Assembly (NCBI RefSeq): GCF_030730205.1
Contig: NZ_JANQVQ010000068.1
Span: 1-58,598, forward strand
Length of the DNA: 58,598 nucleotides
Reading direction: 5' to 3'
From: Paraglaciecola sp.
GTDB taxonomy: Bacteria > Pseudomonadota > Gammaproteobacteria > Enterobacterales > Alteromonadaceae
Within the stretch, counting starts at the first letter, position 1. Every line of letters begins with the position of its first letter. Both the position numbers and the translations under genes were made by a program. Below the pieces are notes generated by a model that worked only from the letters and a program-made list of their open reading frames with translations, did not search any database and was not told where the DNA came from. Below are positions 7,263-16,874 of this stretch, piece by piece.

Positions 7263-8408
7263 CTAAATATTTAAAAAACTGCGTATTTCATCTTTTCTGG
7301 CTAAACCATCCTGATATCCAAGTTCAATTAACTCGCGGCAAAATTCTTTTTCAAATAATAAATAACTCAACAAGCTAGAGTCCGCTTTGTCGTGTAAACC
7401 TAACATACGTAGTAGTAATTTTATGCCTGAGGGCATGGTAGTAAAATGTCGCGCGGCCATTTCATTAAAGCTAATGCTGGGATTAATCACTAAACACTCT
7501 ATGGTTTTCAAAGAGGTTTGTTGGCGCTGCTGATAGGTCATGTGGGCGATTGTTTGATTAATGCGTTCCATGCGCTCTAAATCTGAGCGCAAGGTATCGG
7601 CAAAGATCGTATCAAGTAAATGACCGGCAATAGCAATACTGCTGGGAAAACGTTTCATATCAGTGAATCGAGACATTCTTTGAGGTTGTTCAACGCCCAC
7701 GACCATTATTTTTCTCGCCCCTAAATGAATAGCTGGACTTAAGGGAGAGAGTTGGTGCACCGAGCCATCACCTAAATATTCTCCGCCCATCTTTACAGGC
7801 GGAAACAGTAAAGGTATGGCTGATGACGCCATTAAGTGTTCTGAGTTAATGGTGCACGCCATTCCTCTGCGCTGCTCTCTGTACCAAGCTTGTAAATCGT
7901 GATGACCTTGGAAAAAGCTAATAGAATCGTGGGTGGTATAACTGGATGCATTCACACATATGGCACGTAAATGTTCTGAGGCGATGTTTCGGTCGATGCG
8001 ATGAAAGTCTAAATAGTGTCTGATCAGTCGGCGCAAAGGTTGGTTATTTAATAAACTGGCCGCTTTTTTCTGATGCTGTTCGGATTGAAAACTGCGTAAA
8101 AAGTTACGAGAAAGATGAAAAAATACATCTCGAATACCACTGTCATATACATGACGAGTGTTAAAGTTTTTCCAAACAGATTCGAGTTTTTTTACCCCTA
8201 AATGGTAGCAAGATGCATAACAAGCAAGGCCTGTGGCATTAAATGCGCCAGCCGAGTTGCCACATAGTATAGGGAAGGGCAGGCCATGGTTGCGTGCTAA
8301 ATAGGTGGATATCGATTTAAGCACACCCAGTTGATATGCGGCTCTTGCGCCACCGCCAGAGAGTAATAAGGCGTATTCATTACGTTTTAAAGTGGTTTCT
8401 GTACTCAC
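7263..8408 (-). CDS. Patatin-like phospholipase
   Basis: A 381-residue patatin-fold lipid acyl hydrolase. The oxyanion loop is SGGGARAAYQ (residues 17-26), the nucleophile elbow is GNSAG with Ser52, and the catalytic aspartate is in LGDGSVHQL. The Ser-Asp dyad is therefore complete. The start chosen is GTG 8408, whose GTGA overlaps the TGA stop of the upstream metallo-hydrolase; a longer frame from 8483 lies wholly within that gene and is rejected. There is no signal peptide, so it should act in the cytoplasm or at the inner membrane face, on phospholipids or lysophospholipids. Coupling to the metallo-hydrolase suggests a joint function that is not known. Confidence 0.9.
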   Translation of the reverse strand: MSTETTLKRNEYALLLSGGGARAAYQLGVLKSISTYLARNHGLPFPILCGNSAGAFNATGLACYASCYHLGVKKLESVWKNFNTRHVYDSGIRDVFFHLSRNFLRSFQSEQHQKKAASLLNNQPLRRLIRHYLDFHRIDRNIASEHLRAICVNASSYTTHDSISFFQGHHDLQAWYREQRRGMACTINSEHLMASSAIPLLFPPVKMGGEYLGDGSVHQLSPLSPAIHLGARKIMVVGVEQPQRMSRFTDMKRFPSSIAIAGHLLDTIFADTLRSDLERMERINQTIAHMTYQQRQQTSLKTIECLVINPSISFNEMAARHFTTMPSGIKLLLRMLGLHDKADSSLLSYLLFEKEFCRELIELGYQDGLARKDEIRSFLNI

Positions 8409-9244
8409 AAACTTACACACTGTCCTTCTGCTGCGGCGAATAAAGAAAGGTCTGCTTCGGCTAACGCTATCACGTCTTGGCAATGTTCTTCAATGGCTTG
8501 AATTTCAGTATCGGTACGAATGTGGTCATGGCTGTATAGTGCCATGCGTTTCGCTCGACTAGCGAGAGCGAGTTTTACTGCTTCTTCTGCTACCGAATGC
8601 CCCCAGCCTGCTTTTTGTGGCATATCCGCGATCATGTATTGGGCGTCGTGAATAATTAATTCTGCGTCTCTGGCAAACTCAACCCAATCGAGAAAATCGG
8701 TGGCTTTTTTGTAAGGGGGATACAATTCGTTGTCGGTAATGTAAACCATCTTTTTGCCATTCTCTTCAATTGAAAAAGAGCTACCACTGCCAGGATGATT
8801 CATTTGCAATCGACTAATTTTAGCTGAGCCAATTTGCCATGTGTCGGTACCTTCGGGTTTGACTACAATCTGAATGTTGGAGGCCAGCGTGGTGTAGTCT
8901 ACAGGAAAATAGCTGCCGCTCATTTGTTTAAGGATTGCGTCATGTTCAGCCAGTGACGTTTGCCCCGGTGTGATAAATATATTGCGTTTAGGCTGATAAA
9001 TAGGCGAGAAAAAGGGAAAGCCTTGAATATGGTCCCAGTGATTATGAGACAGTAATAGATTGATATCACCACTCTTGTTAATGAGTTTTTGACCTAGATT
9101 TTTAATGCCGGTGCCAGCATCAAGGATAATGTCAGAGCCATCCTCAAGTTCAACATGTACACAGGCTGTATTACCGCCATACTTAATGAAATTCGCACCC
9201 GGTGAGGGACAAGAGCCGCGAACGCCATAAAAGGTCACTTGCAT
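8405..9244 (-). CDS. MBL-fold metallo-hydrolase
   Basis: About 279 residues starting at ATG 9244 (an in-frame TTG at 9259 is less likely; GAGAG lies 8 bases before the ATG). It has the metallo-beta-lactamase motif HNHWDH at residues 67-72, further metal ligands in MNHPGSG, ITDNE and SHDH, and the leader VTFYGVRGSCPSPG. This matches a widespread family related to class-II cyclic phosphodiesterases and tRNase Z-like hydrolases. It probably cleaves a phosphodiester, but the substrate is unknown. The last 4 bases overlap the patatin start, so a two-gene operon is clear. Confidence 0.85.
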   Translation of the reverse strand: MQVTFYGVRGSCPSPGANFIKYGGNTACVHVELEDGSDIILDAGTGIKNLGQKLINKSGDINLLLSHNHWDHIQGFPFFSPIYQPKRNIFITPGQTSLAEHDAILKQMSGSYFPVDYTTLASNIQIVVKPEGTDTWQIGSAKISRLQMNHPGSGSSFSIEENGKKMVYITDNELYPPYKKATDFLDWVEFARDAELIIHDAQYMIADMPQKAGWGHSVAEEAVKLALASRAKRMALYSHDHIRTDTEIQAIEEHCQDVIALAEADLSLFAAAEGQCVSL

Positions 9245-9365
9245 AGGTAGTTCTCTCAACTTGGTACGTTAGGTTAGCGTTAAGTCAGCTTAAGATGTGA
9301 TAAACAATAACACCTGAGATCAACAGTATAAGTATATTTTACCTATCATGGGTATTTTAGTTGAA

Positions 9366-9391
9366 CAAAACCGCCGTATGTTGACGACGGT
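9366..9391 (-). terminator. Rho-independent terminator of proS
   Basis: An 8-bp stem (arms 9370-9377 and 9384-9391, one G-T pair, 6-base loop) followed on the minus strand by TTTTG lies 19 bases beyond the proS stop. Confidence 0.75.
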
Positions 9392-9409
9392 CTTATTTTA
9401 TCAACAGTG

Positions 9410-11125
9410 TTACAGTTGGCTAACAAATTCGTTAACGGCACTTAGGTCTAACATTTGTTTTTCGCCGCTGCGGCGATTCTTATATTCAACCTTTTGCTCG
9501 TCTAAGTTCCGCTCACCAATAACAATAGTATGGGGAATACCGATTAGCTCCATATCATTAAACATTACACCAGGACGTTCTTTTCTATCGTCTAGCAATA
9601 CGTCGATACCGGCCGCTTTTAAATCAGCATACATCTTTTCTGCCACTTCTTGGATACGCGGTGACTTATGCATATTCATTGGAATGATGGCAAGTTTAAA
9701 AGGGGCGATAGCGTCTGGCCAAATGATGCCATATTTGTCGTGGTTTTGCTCAATGGCTGCTGCAACGATACGAGACACGCCAATACCGTAACACCCCATG
9801 GTCAATACTTGAAATTTGCCATTTTCGTCTAACACGCCACAGTTCATGGCTTGCGAATATTTATTTCCCAGTTGGAAAATGTGGCCTACTTCAATACCCC
9901 GTTTAATATCTAGTGTGCCTTGACCATCAGGTGATGGGTCGCCAACTTGTACGTTGCGAATATCTGCCACAGTAAATGAGGCTACATCACGGCCCCAATT
10001 TGCACCGCTATAATGATAATCGGTGTCATTTGCGCCACACACAAAATCAGCCAGATGTGCCGCACTGCGATCCACAATCACCGGAATAGTTAAACCGACA
10101 GGACCGATAGAACCAATGGTACAATTTAAACTTGCTTCGATTAGTGCTTCGTTTGCCATGGTCAAAGGGCTAAAAACGCCCGCCTGTTTTTCTGCCTTGA
10201 TTTCATTTAATTGATGATCACCACGCACGACCAAAGCGACTAAACCTTGTTTACCTTGCTCATCTGGTGTACCGAGTACAATAAGGGTTTTCACTGTTTG
10301 AGCCGCACTAACATCTAAATAGGCACACACTTCTTCGATAGTGCGCTGTTTTGGGGTAGCGACCTTGCTGAGTTCTTGTTGTGCATCAGGGCGCTCACCA
10401 GCAGGGGCAAGTGCTTCAGCCATTTCAATATTGGCAGCATAAGTTGAAACCGTGCTAAAGGCGATATCATCTTCACCTGATTCTGCCAGTACATGAAATT
10501 CGTGTGAGCCCGTCCCACCGATTGAACCGGTGTCTGCAATAACAGGACGATAATCAAGGCCGATCCGCTCAAATATGTTGCAGTAGGCTTGATACATATC
10601 TTGATAGGTGAGCTCTAAACTGTTTTGGTCCATGTGAAATGAATACGCATCTTTCATGGTGAATTCACGACCGCGCATAATGCCAAAACGGGGGCGCACT
10701 TCATCACGAAACTTCGTTTGAATTTGATACACATTTAAGGGAAGCTGTTTATAGCTGCTTACTTCGTTTTTAATTAAGGCGGTTACCACTTCCTCATGAG
10801 TCGGGCCCAAAACAAAATCACGGCTATTACGATCTTTTATACGCAATAACTCTGGACCATATTGCTCCCAGCGTCCTGATTCTTGCCATAGATCAGCAGG
10901 TTGCACTACTGGCATTAGAATTTCGATAGAGCCGGCTTTGTTCATTTCATCACGCACAATCTCTGCCACTTTGTTCAACACTCGTAAGCCCGTAGGAAGC
11001 CAGTTATATAAACCCGCTGCGACCTTGCGCACCATACCTGCCCTTAACATTAACTGATGACTAATGACTTCTGCATCAGCGGGGGTTTCTTTTTGAGTTG
11101 CTAATAAATATTGGCTTGTGCGCAT
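9410..11125 (-). CDS. proS: Prolyl-tRNA synthetase (bacterial type with editing domain)
   Basis: A 571-residue class II synthetase charging tRNA-Pro, the expected length for the bacterial form. The N-terminus [19 protein letters not shown] is diagnostic. Class II motif 2 is seen in [17 protein letters not shown], with GPTHEEVVT before it. The YbaK-like insertion (about 225-400), which hydrolyses Ala-tRNA-Pro, precedes the anticodon-binding domain. Motif 3 is near [11 protein letters not shown]. The gene follows trmO on the same strand, as in E. coli, with an 87-base gap, and ends at a terminator. No truncation is visible. Confidence 0.98.
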   Translation of the reverse strand: MRTSQYLLATQKETPADAEVISHQLMLRAGMVRKVAAGLYNWLPTGLRVLNKVAEIVRDEMNKAGSIEILMPVVQPADLWQESGRWEQYGPELLRIKDRNSRDFVLGPTHEEVVTALIKNEVSSYKQLPLNVYQIQTKFRDEVRPRFGIMRGREFTMKDAYSFHMDQNSLELTYQDMYQAYCNIFERIGLDYRPVIADTGSIGGTGSHEFHVLAESGEDDIAFSTVSTYAANIEMAEALAPAGERPDAQQELSKVATPKQRTIEEVCAYLDVSAAQTVKTLIVLGTPDEQGKQGLVALVVRGDHQLNEIKAEKQAGVFSPLTMANEALIEASLNCTIGSIGPVGLTIPVIVDRSAAHLADFVCGANDTDYHYSGANWGRDVASFTVADIRNVQVGDPSPDGQGTLDIKRGIEVGHIFQLGNKYSQAMNCGVLDENGKFQVLTMGCYGIGVSRIVAAAIEQNHDKYGIIWPDAIAPFKLAIIPMNMHKSPRIQEVAEKMYADLKAAGIDVLLDDRKERPGVMFNDMELIGIPHTIVIGERNLDEQKVEYKNRRSGEKQMLDLSAVNEFVSQL

Positions 11126-11212
11126 GCGGTTCTGTATCTCACATAAAGGATTGAAAAAACGGCGGCTATTCTATCAGCAGCAACCCAAGGGCTAAAGGCA
11201 AAAATAGCCTAA

Positions 11213-11917
11213 TTATGGGTTTTGCTGAATATCAATGACTTGGCACTTGTCGTCTATGACGTGCCATTGAATATTTAAGTCATACAAACTCATGCCATAC
11301 ACCTTATGTTGCTGTGATTTACCGTGGTAGGCCGGTCTGGGATCTTGCCCTAATACATCGTTGATCGTAGCCTTTAAGTTGGGATAGAGGTTCTGCCAAT
11401 GGGCTAATTGCGCTGCCGCTTTAGTGCTAAAGTCGACTTGCACTAGTTCAGGCTGGCTTTGGGCAAATCCCCCAGTGGCATGGGGTAAGGCGTCAGCGTA
11501 AGGCACATAAGGCTTTATGTCTAATATAGGGGTGCCATCGAGTAAATCCATGCCACTGACCACCAATGTTAACTTCCCTTGGTGGTGTTCTACTCTGACA
11601 AATTCCACTACCGACAAGCCCATATTGTTGGGTCTAAACGTGCTGCGGGTGGCAAATACGCCAAGTTTTTTATTCCCACCTAAGCGAGGCGGGCGAACCA
11701 TGGGCGACCAACCTTGCTCTGCTGTTTGATGAAATTGAAAAATAAGCCATAAATGACTGAACTGCTCAATTCCCCTTAAACAATTAGGATCGGCATATTC
11801 AGCTAAAAACTCGATAAATCCTTCGGTATGTTTGGCTAGGCCAGGCTGTCGAGGGATGGCAAACTTTTGTTTGTAGGGTGTACGAATAACAGCGATGGGT
11901 TGCAAGGCGAGGCTCAT
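11213..11917 (-). CDS. trmO: tRNA m6t6A37 methyltransferase TrmO (TsaA)
   Basis: A 234-residue SAM-dependent enzyme that methylates N6 of threonylcarbamoyladenosine at position 37 of ANN-decoding tRNAs, notably tRNA-Thr(GGU). The family signature VFATRSTFRPNNMGLSVVE (TrmO/VirR-like SAM-binding beta-barrel) and DLLDGTPILDIKPYVPYAD are both present, as is the C-terminal QDPRPAYHGK motif. Its place upstream of proS matches other gammaproteobacteria. It is divergent from serB across about 280 bases that show no clear regulatory site. Confidence 0.95.
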   Translation of the reverse strand: MSLALQPIAVIRTPYKQKFAIPRQPGLAKHTEGFIEFLAEYADPNCLRGIEQFSHLWLIFQFHQTAEQGWSPMVRPPRLGGNKKLGVFATRSTFRPNNMGLSVVEFVRVEHHQGKLTLVVSGMDLLDGTPILDIKPYVPYADALPHATGGFAQSQPELVQVDFSTKAAAQLAHWQNLYPNLKATINDVLGQDPRPAYHGKSQQHKVYGMSLYDLNIQWHVIDDKCQVIDIQQNP

Positions 11918-12194
11918 AGGGACAACTTATGGAAAACTGCTTAGTTTATATTATTGTTTATGCGCCTATGGTTGCGCACGTTGAGTGGGAATTCAACTTA
12001 AATAGCGAGCATCTCAGCACAGGCCAGTGCTTAACCTTCAATATTAAAAAGCATAGGTAACTCATAACTGAACTAAAAGGTAGATAGAAAATCCTCAGCC
12101 CTTTGGTTAACATGCTCAGCATCACACCTAGCTGTAAGTCGCTAGCGTATTTATTGGCTCGTAAGCTGAGCTACTTTTTAAGGATCGTGTATTT

Positions 12195-13247
12195 GTGTTT
12201 GTACTTTCGTTAACACCCTCGCAGTTAGTGTCATCCGCATTTTTAACGCAGCTAGTGGAGCAGGGCTTAGCTCAGTTTACACTGACAAATTTGCAGCTCA
12301 TTAGTTCTGCCGCTGTAGCTGGCAGCATTGAGCAAGAGGGCAGTAACACGGTATTTAAAACAAAGCCTGATGAGCAAACCTTAGTGGTATTTACCGAAGG
12401 TTTGAATCTACAATTAATAACGCAGCTCAGCGAGCAGTTAAACGCCCAACTCAATATTGCCTATTGGTATGTGGTAAAAGTGGACGGCAAACAAGATTTT
12501 GCACTCGCGGCCAAAGTGGCTGTAGTGAATGACGATGAGCTTAAACAGCAATGTGAACGCATCGCAAACCGTTTTAGTGTGGAACTGTGCTTGGTAAAGC
12601 AAAAGCCAAGTTTAGACGCGGCGGGTTTGTTGCTTATGGACATGGATAGTACGGTTATTGCTTGCGAGTGTATCGACGATATTGCAATGCTGGCTGGTGT
12701 AGGTGAACAAGTTTCAGCGGTGACAGCACAAGCTATGCAAGGAAAGTTAGATTTTGCCCAAAGTTTGCGTACCCGTGTAGCGTGTTTAACCGATGCCGAT
12801 GAAAGCATCTTACAAACAGTGCGTGATGCCCTGCCTTTAATGCCTGGCGTTGCTAATTTAGTTAAGGTGCTAAAACACTATAATTGGAAGGTTGCTATTG
12901 CATCCGGTGGCTTTACTTATTTTGCTGATTATTTGGCAGAGCGCCTAGAGCTTGACGCCGCAATGGCCAACAAGCTTGAAATCATCGACGGTAAATTAAC
13001 GGGGAAAGTGGACGGCGATATCGTTGATGCCCAAGTAAAAGCGCACACCTTACTCGCGTTAGCAGACAAATGGTCAATTCCCCACAGTCAAACCATTGCA
13101 ATGGGCGATGGCGCAAATGATTTAGTCATGATGGATGCCGCTGCCTTAGGTGTTGCTTTGCACGCCAAACCTATTGTAAGAGAAAAAGCAGACATAGCGA
13201 TTCGCCGTGGTGGTTTAGATACGCTTCTGTGGATTCTCGGGGCGTAA
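12195..13247 (+). CDS. serB: Phosphoserine phosphatase
   Basis: A 350-residue HAD hydrolase that makes L-serine from phosphoserine, the last step of serine synthesis. The catalytic DxD motif is DMDST at 149-153 (nucleophile Asp149), followed by CECIDDIA of the cap domain. Motif II is ASGGFT and motif III/IV is GDGANDLVMM. The first ~140 residues form the extra N-terminal domain typical of gammaproteobacterial SerB, although diverged. GTG at 12195 is used as start, with GGAT about 8-12 bases upstream; this start is not certain. In E. coli serB is next to radA; here two other genes lie between. Confidence 0.95.
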   Translation: MFVLSLTPSQLVSSAFLTQLVEQGLAQFTLTNLQLISSAAVAGSIEQEGSNTVFKTKPDEQTLVVFTEGLNLQLITQLSEQLNAQLNIAYWYVVKVDGKQDFALAAKVAVVNDDELKQQCERIANRFSVELCLVKQKPSLDAAGLLLMDMDSTVIACECIDDIAMLAGVGEQVSAVTAQAMQGKLDFAQSLRTRVACLTDADESILQTVRDALPLMPGVANLVKVLKHYNWKVAIASGGFTYFADYLAERLELDAAMANKLEIIDGKLTGKVDGDIVDAQVKAHTLLALADKWSIPHSQTIAMGDGANDLVMMDAAALGVALHAKPIVREKADIAIRRGGLDTLLWILGA

Positions 13248-13261
13248 TCCTGTTTTAGCTT

Positions 13262-13304
13262 TAGCAGCGACTGCCTTATAAATGTAAAAGGCAGTGGGCT
13301 GCTA
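13262..13304 (+). terminator. Large interrupted hairpin after serB
   Basis: Two stacked stems, TAGCAG/CTGCTA (13262-13267 with 13299-13304) and ACTGCCTT/AAGGCAGT (13270-13277 with 13288-13295), form a 43-base hairpin starting 15 bases after the serB stop. There is no immediate T-run, so it may be a weak terminator or mRNA-protecting structure. Confidence 0.45.
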
Positions 13305-13517
13305 AATGTGCAGTGTAATTTTTACCTATCGCAGCAAACTTTTCACTTTTTCATCCTATCTTTTGTCGAAATTTCAACTTTGATGATCAATCACCTTGAC
13401 CCTTTACTCGTTGTAAACCGGACCTTAACCTAGGGCTAATAGCACCAACTGTTATCGCTTATCCAGCCTATAAGGTTAACTAGGCGTGTGGTAGTACTCT
13501 GGCATCTACCTTGCAAA

Positions 13518-13533
13518 CTGTCTTGTTCAACAG
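13518..13533 (+). promoter_or_regulatory. Possible LexA-type half-site pair
   Basis: CTGT and ACAG separated by 8 bases, the LexA core spacing, 55 bases upstream of the next gene's ATG. The spacer CTTGTTCA is not the alternating A/T preferred by LexA and about one such core is expected by chance in a window this size, so this is tentative. Confidence 0.25.
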
Positions 13534-13587
13534 ATTTGAATGTGTGGCTAAATGCCATCAAATAAATCTAATTTAAGGAGAACAGTC

Positions 13588-14115
13588 ATGGTATTAACGG
13601 TAAATGATGAAAAACACCCAGGTAAAGTGGCTGGGGTATTTGAACAAGAGTCGAGTGCTCAGGCGGCAGTCAACCTGCTTAAAAGTAAGGGGGATTTTAC
13701 TGCAGAAGAAGTCGCTTTAGTCGTACCCAAGGATGAGAGTTTTGCGCAAAAGGTTGAACCCGACGACAAAGGTATTGGTCGTACGCTCATAACATCTCAT
13801 TTAAGATTCGGCGCGGTTGGCTTAGCACTTGGATTGATTGTCGCGGCTATTTTGAGTCAATATGGTCCAGCGCTCACCACCTCCAGTCCAGTGATGGTTT
13901 TTATTGCCCTGGCGATGGGAGGCACATTTCTTGGCTTAATGCTTGCGGGTTTAATGACCTTACGCCCTGACCATGATGGTGTTATCAATAAAACCCGCCA
14001 AGCGACCAACAATCATCAATGGACGGTTATAGTACAAACCAAAAATGATGACCAAAACAAACGGGCTAGAGAACTCTTGGGTAGCGCCGCACTTTCAGTC
14101 AGCGATACGTTTTAA
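13588..14115 (+). CDS. Stress-type membrane protein with YflT-like soluble parts
   Basis: Starts at ATG 13588 (AAGGAG upstream), giving 175 residues; a longer frame from 13552 would include the ribosome-binding site. Residues 1-55 resemble the N-terminal half of a YflT/GSP17M general-stress domain (VAGVFEQESSAQAAVNLLKS...). Two glycine-rich transmembrane helices follow (about 68-90 and 97-120). The C-terminus (WTVIVQTKNDDQNKRARELLG) looks like the missing second half of that ferredoxin-like fold. This suggests a soluble sensor domain split by a membrane hairpin. Function is unknown; related proteins are induced by stress. The similarity is my reading of pattern, not a search result. Confidence 0.65.
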   Translation: MVLTVNDEKHPGKVAGVFEQESSAQAAVNLLKSKGDFTAEEVALVVPKDESFAQKVEPDDKGIGRTLITSHLRFGAVGLALGLIVAAILSQYGPALTTSSPVMVFIALAMGGTFLGLMLAGLMTLRPDHDGVINKTRQATNNHQWTVIVQTKNDDQNKRARELLGSAALSVSDTF

Positions 14116-14183
14116 GGCCTACATCTCTCTAAGCCTAATTACGTCAAACTGGTTTGGCGCGAGTAGGTTGTAAAGCCTGTTTT

Positions 14184-16703
14184 TTAACTTCTTAACAATT
14201 GCTCAATGCCGACTTTCTGAATTTTGTGGGTGACTGGAAATTTATGATTATCGGCAATTTTTTCTTCGCTAAATTCGTAACGTCGCATTACTTCATCCGT
14301 TACATCGACTAAATCGCCAACACCGGTCACACTCCACAGCTTTTCTTCCAGTTGTTTGGCTTTATGCAGGGCATAAACGCCGACGTAATTTAATTCTGAC
14401 TGCATTTTTTCAATATCTGGGCGCCCCGTTTTTGCAACAAATACTTTTAAGGCGATAAATTGCCCGTGTAACAAGGCTTGGGAAATAAATTCGCGGCGTT
14501 TTTCATGTTTAATAAATTGCTCTGATACCAAGCTTTTTATGGCATCACTTAACTGCTCTTTACTTGGATCAAAGGCGACAAACACCTCACGCATAATGGG
14601 TTTTTCGTTGGGCTTTAAGTTATGCATGGCGCTGGGAATAAAATCGTGTTTACTCATGGTGTTGCGATATAAGGGATAAAGATTTAAAAAACCGCTTTCT
14701 GACTTATAGTGCAACAAATTCGTTAGGCGATTGGTAGTGGCCCAAGTTGCGGTAGCGTCGGGCACAAAATCTATATCTTCTTTACGTAAAAAATACGCTA
14801 CGTTCATCACATTTCGGGCGTAAATGTTGCGCAGCGCTTCACCAATGCCAGGTACTTCTTCTTCGTCACGATAAGCCCGTAATTTAGAGCGGTTAGCTTT
14901 TATAAGCGCATCAAAAAAGTGTTTAGCGGTAGTGTTGTGTTCGTTCACTAAGGCCTGTAGGTGCAGCACGCTGTTATCTCTAGACAGCTGACGAACATAG
15001 TAAGGCAAATCTGCTAATGCATATTTTGTGGTGACTTTCTGTAAGTTTGGAAACGTGATTTTGATTAAGCTATTTTCTTTGGATTTAAAGGGAGTATCTA
15101 ACTCGATACGCAGGCCCTGGGTAGAAAAATCTTCGGTGTTTCCTTCGTAATTATGTCCATCAATATTCACTGTGATGGGAGTGCGCAACAAAAATCGCGT
15201 TTCTCGTCGTTGGTTAAAATATTTAAAACGATACACCGTCACTGTGTCGGGTAAGCGATTGCGAGGGTGGCCAAACATTTTTAACTGAGGAAGTTGGTCA
15301 CGACTTATTTTTAAACGTTGATAATATTCGGTGCTGGTGTCGTCAGTGATATTCGTTAATAAGGCGACATGACTTATATTTTTTAAACGTGACATCAAAC
15401 GCGGTGCGGGTTTTTGATTTTGCCTTTTTACTGACTCGTTAATGGTATTGGCAATAGACAAAGGTTGATAGCTTTGCTCGGGCGAAATATCGGTCAGTTG
15501 TAATTTATAAATACGCCAACTGACTTTACGCGAACCATAGGCAAAAAAGAGATGTTTAAGATGGGGGGCAGCATCAAGCTCTTGTATTGTGGCCGAATAG
15601 AAATAAATTTTGTCGCCTTTGACATGATTAAACACATAAATAAAGGTCTCTTGTTGACCTTTGGGTAAAGATAAGCAGTGTTTGATACGCGCATCTGATA
15701 ATAAGTAGCCAATCTTAAGATCTTGAATTTCGTTTGCCCAATATTGAATTTCTTCGCGATTACAGTCATTGGCTAAGGCGTATTTGGGATGATAGCCCTT
15801 TTCACTCTTTTCGATAAATACCGGAATAGAGGTAAAGTTAGGAATATAATATTGCTCGTAGGTTTTGTTTTGAATTGCCTGAAAGGTGTTGTCTAAATTC
15901 ACCTTATAACGGCGTTTATTGCCGTGAATAAAACTCTCAAAAAACTTATCAAATGTGGGGTTAGGTGCATCTTGTACCCTTTGTAAGTTTAAGCGTTGAT
16001 CATCTTTGGCTCGTTCAATACTGCCAACGGTATACGCAATGCCTTGGCGCTTATCAAGGGAGTACTCTTTTTCAAGCCCTCTGAATTGCACAGTGAGTTT
16101 TTCACCTACTTTAACTAAATGCTCTTTCCCTACTTTTACTTTTAAGCCACTGACTGAAATATCAATCGTGGTTGCCTGCATGCTTTTGTTGGCATCATTA
16201 AATATTTCGATATTGACAGAAAAATTCATGCGCTCTTCAGCACGTTGAGGAATATTGCCAAATTCAATGAGTGGCGCTAAATAAAACTCTTTTTTGATGG
16301 CCTGAGGCGCAGTTTGCGCTTTTTTTTGCTTGGCTAATTGTTGTTCTTTTCTATGCATCACCCTGAAGTTATTTTCAGTATTGGTGACCGCTTCGTATAC
16401 CCCAATGGTGTATTCGCCAAATATTCTCACCTGCCTCTCTAAGGTTTCTATGGCGATTTCATCGAGGTAATGGTCTCGACCTTCATGCGTGTACAACTGG
16501 CACTTCCCGTCAACTAAACCCCGTAAGTCAATTAATCGAATACACGGTCTGGCTAAACGTTTTAGCTCCATCTTGAGTAAAAAACGCTTTTGTGGTGGCA
16601 CATTCGCTGCAACTTGCAACAACACCTGATTAAATTCAGGTTCATTGATCATTGGCTTCAGTGCTTCAATAATTTCGTGATATTCTTCTAGGTCTTGGCT
16701 CAT
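14184..16703 (-). CDS. Large PilZ-domain c-di-GMP receptor with duplicated architecture
   Basis: An 839-residue cytoplasmic protein. Two PilZ domains are visible with complete c-di-GMP-binding signatures: Arg154...Arg158 with DISVSG (181-186), and Arg499...Arg503 with DFSTQG (525-530). Each is followed about 90 residues later by a similar segment (FDKFFESFIHGNKRRYKV at 251 and AKHFFDALIKANRSKLRA at 593). The constant offset near 343 residues implies a tandem duplication of one module. The N-terminal 140 residues are helical and charged, with no membrane segment. Orthologues occur in marine gammaproteobacteria but the output is unknown; it probably binds another protein when c-di-GMP rises. 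It is divergent from radA. Confidence 0.88.
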   Translation of the reverse strand: MSQDLEEYHEIIEALKPMINEPEFNQVLLQVAANVPPQKRFLLKMELKRLARPCIRLIDLRGLVDGKCQLYTHEGRDHYLDEIAIETLERQVRIFGEYTIGVYEAVTNTENNFRVMHRKEQQLAKQKKAQTAPQAIKKEFYLAPLIEFGNIPQRAEERMNFSVNIEIFNDANKSMQATTIDISVSGLKVKVGKEHLVKVGEKLTVQFRGLEKEYSLDKRQGIAYTVGSIERAKDDQRLNLQRVQDAPNPTFDKFFESFIHGNKRRYKVNLDNTFQAIQNKTYEQYYIPNFTSIPVFIEKSEKGYHPKYALANDCNREEIQYWANEIQDLKIGYLLSDARIKHCLSLPKGQQETFIYVFNHVKGDKIYFYSATIQELDAAPHLKHLFFAYGSRKVSWRIYKLQLTDISPEQSYQPLSIANTINESVKRQNQKPAPRLMSRLKNISHVALLTNITDDTSTEYYQRLKISRDQLPQLKMFGHPRNRLPDTVTVYRFKYFNQRRETRFLLRTPITVNIDGHNYEGNTEDFSTQGLRIELDTPFKSKENSLIKITFPNLQKVTTKYALADLPYYVRQLSRDNSVLHLQALVNEHNTTAKHFFDALIKANRSKLRAYRDEEEVPGIGEALRNIYARNVMNVAYFLRKEDIDFVPDATATWATTNRLTNLLHYKSESGFLNLYPLYRNTMSKHDFIPSAMHNLKPNEKPIMREVFVAFDPSKEQLSDAIKSLVSEQFIKHEKRREFISQALLHGQFIALKVFVAKTGRPDIEKMQSELNYVGVYALHKAKQLEEKLWSVTGVGDLVDVTDEVMRRYEFSEEKIADNHKFPVTHKIQKVGIEQLLRS

Positions 16704-16874
16704 ATCATCTTGACGTAGGGTTAATGCATTAGAATGTGCTTTAAATGTGTTTATCGGCCAGTAAACTAAATAGTTGAAAAACCTTGTAAATCGTCCATTT
16801 AATTTGCGTCCTTTAGCAATCTAAAATACGCCAACCTATAGATGATAATCAACCTGTATTGAGTACTTATTATC

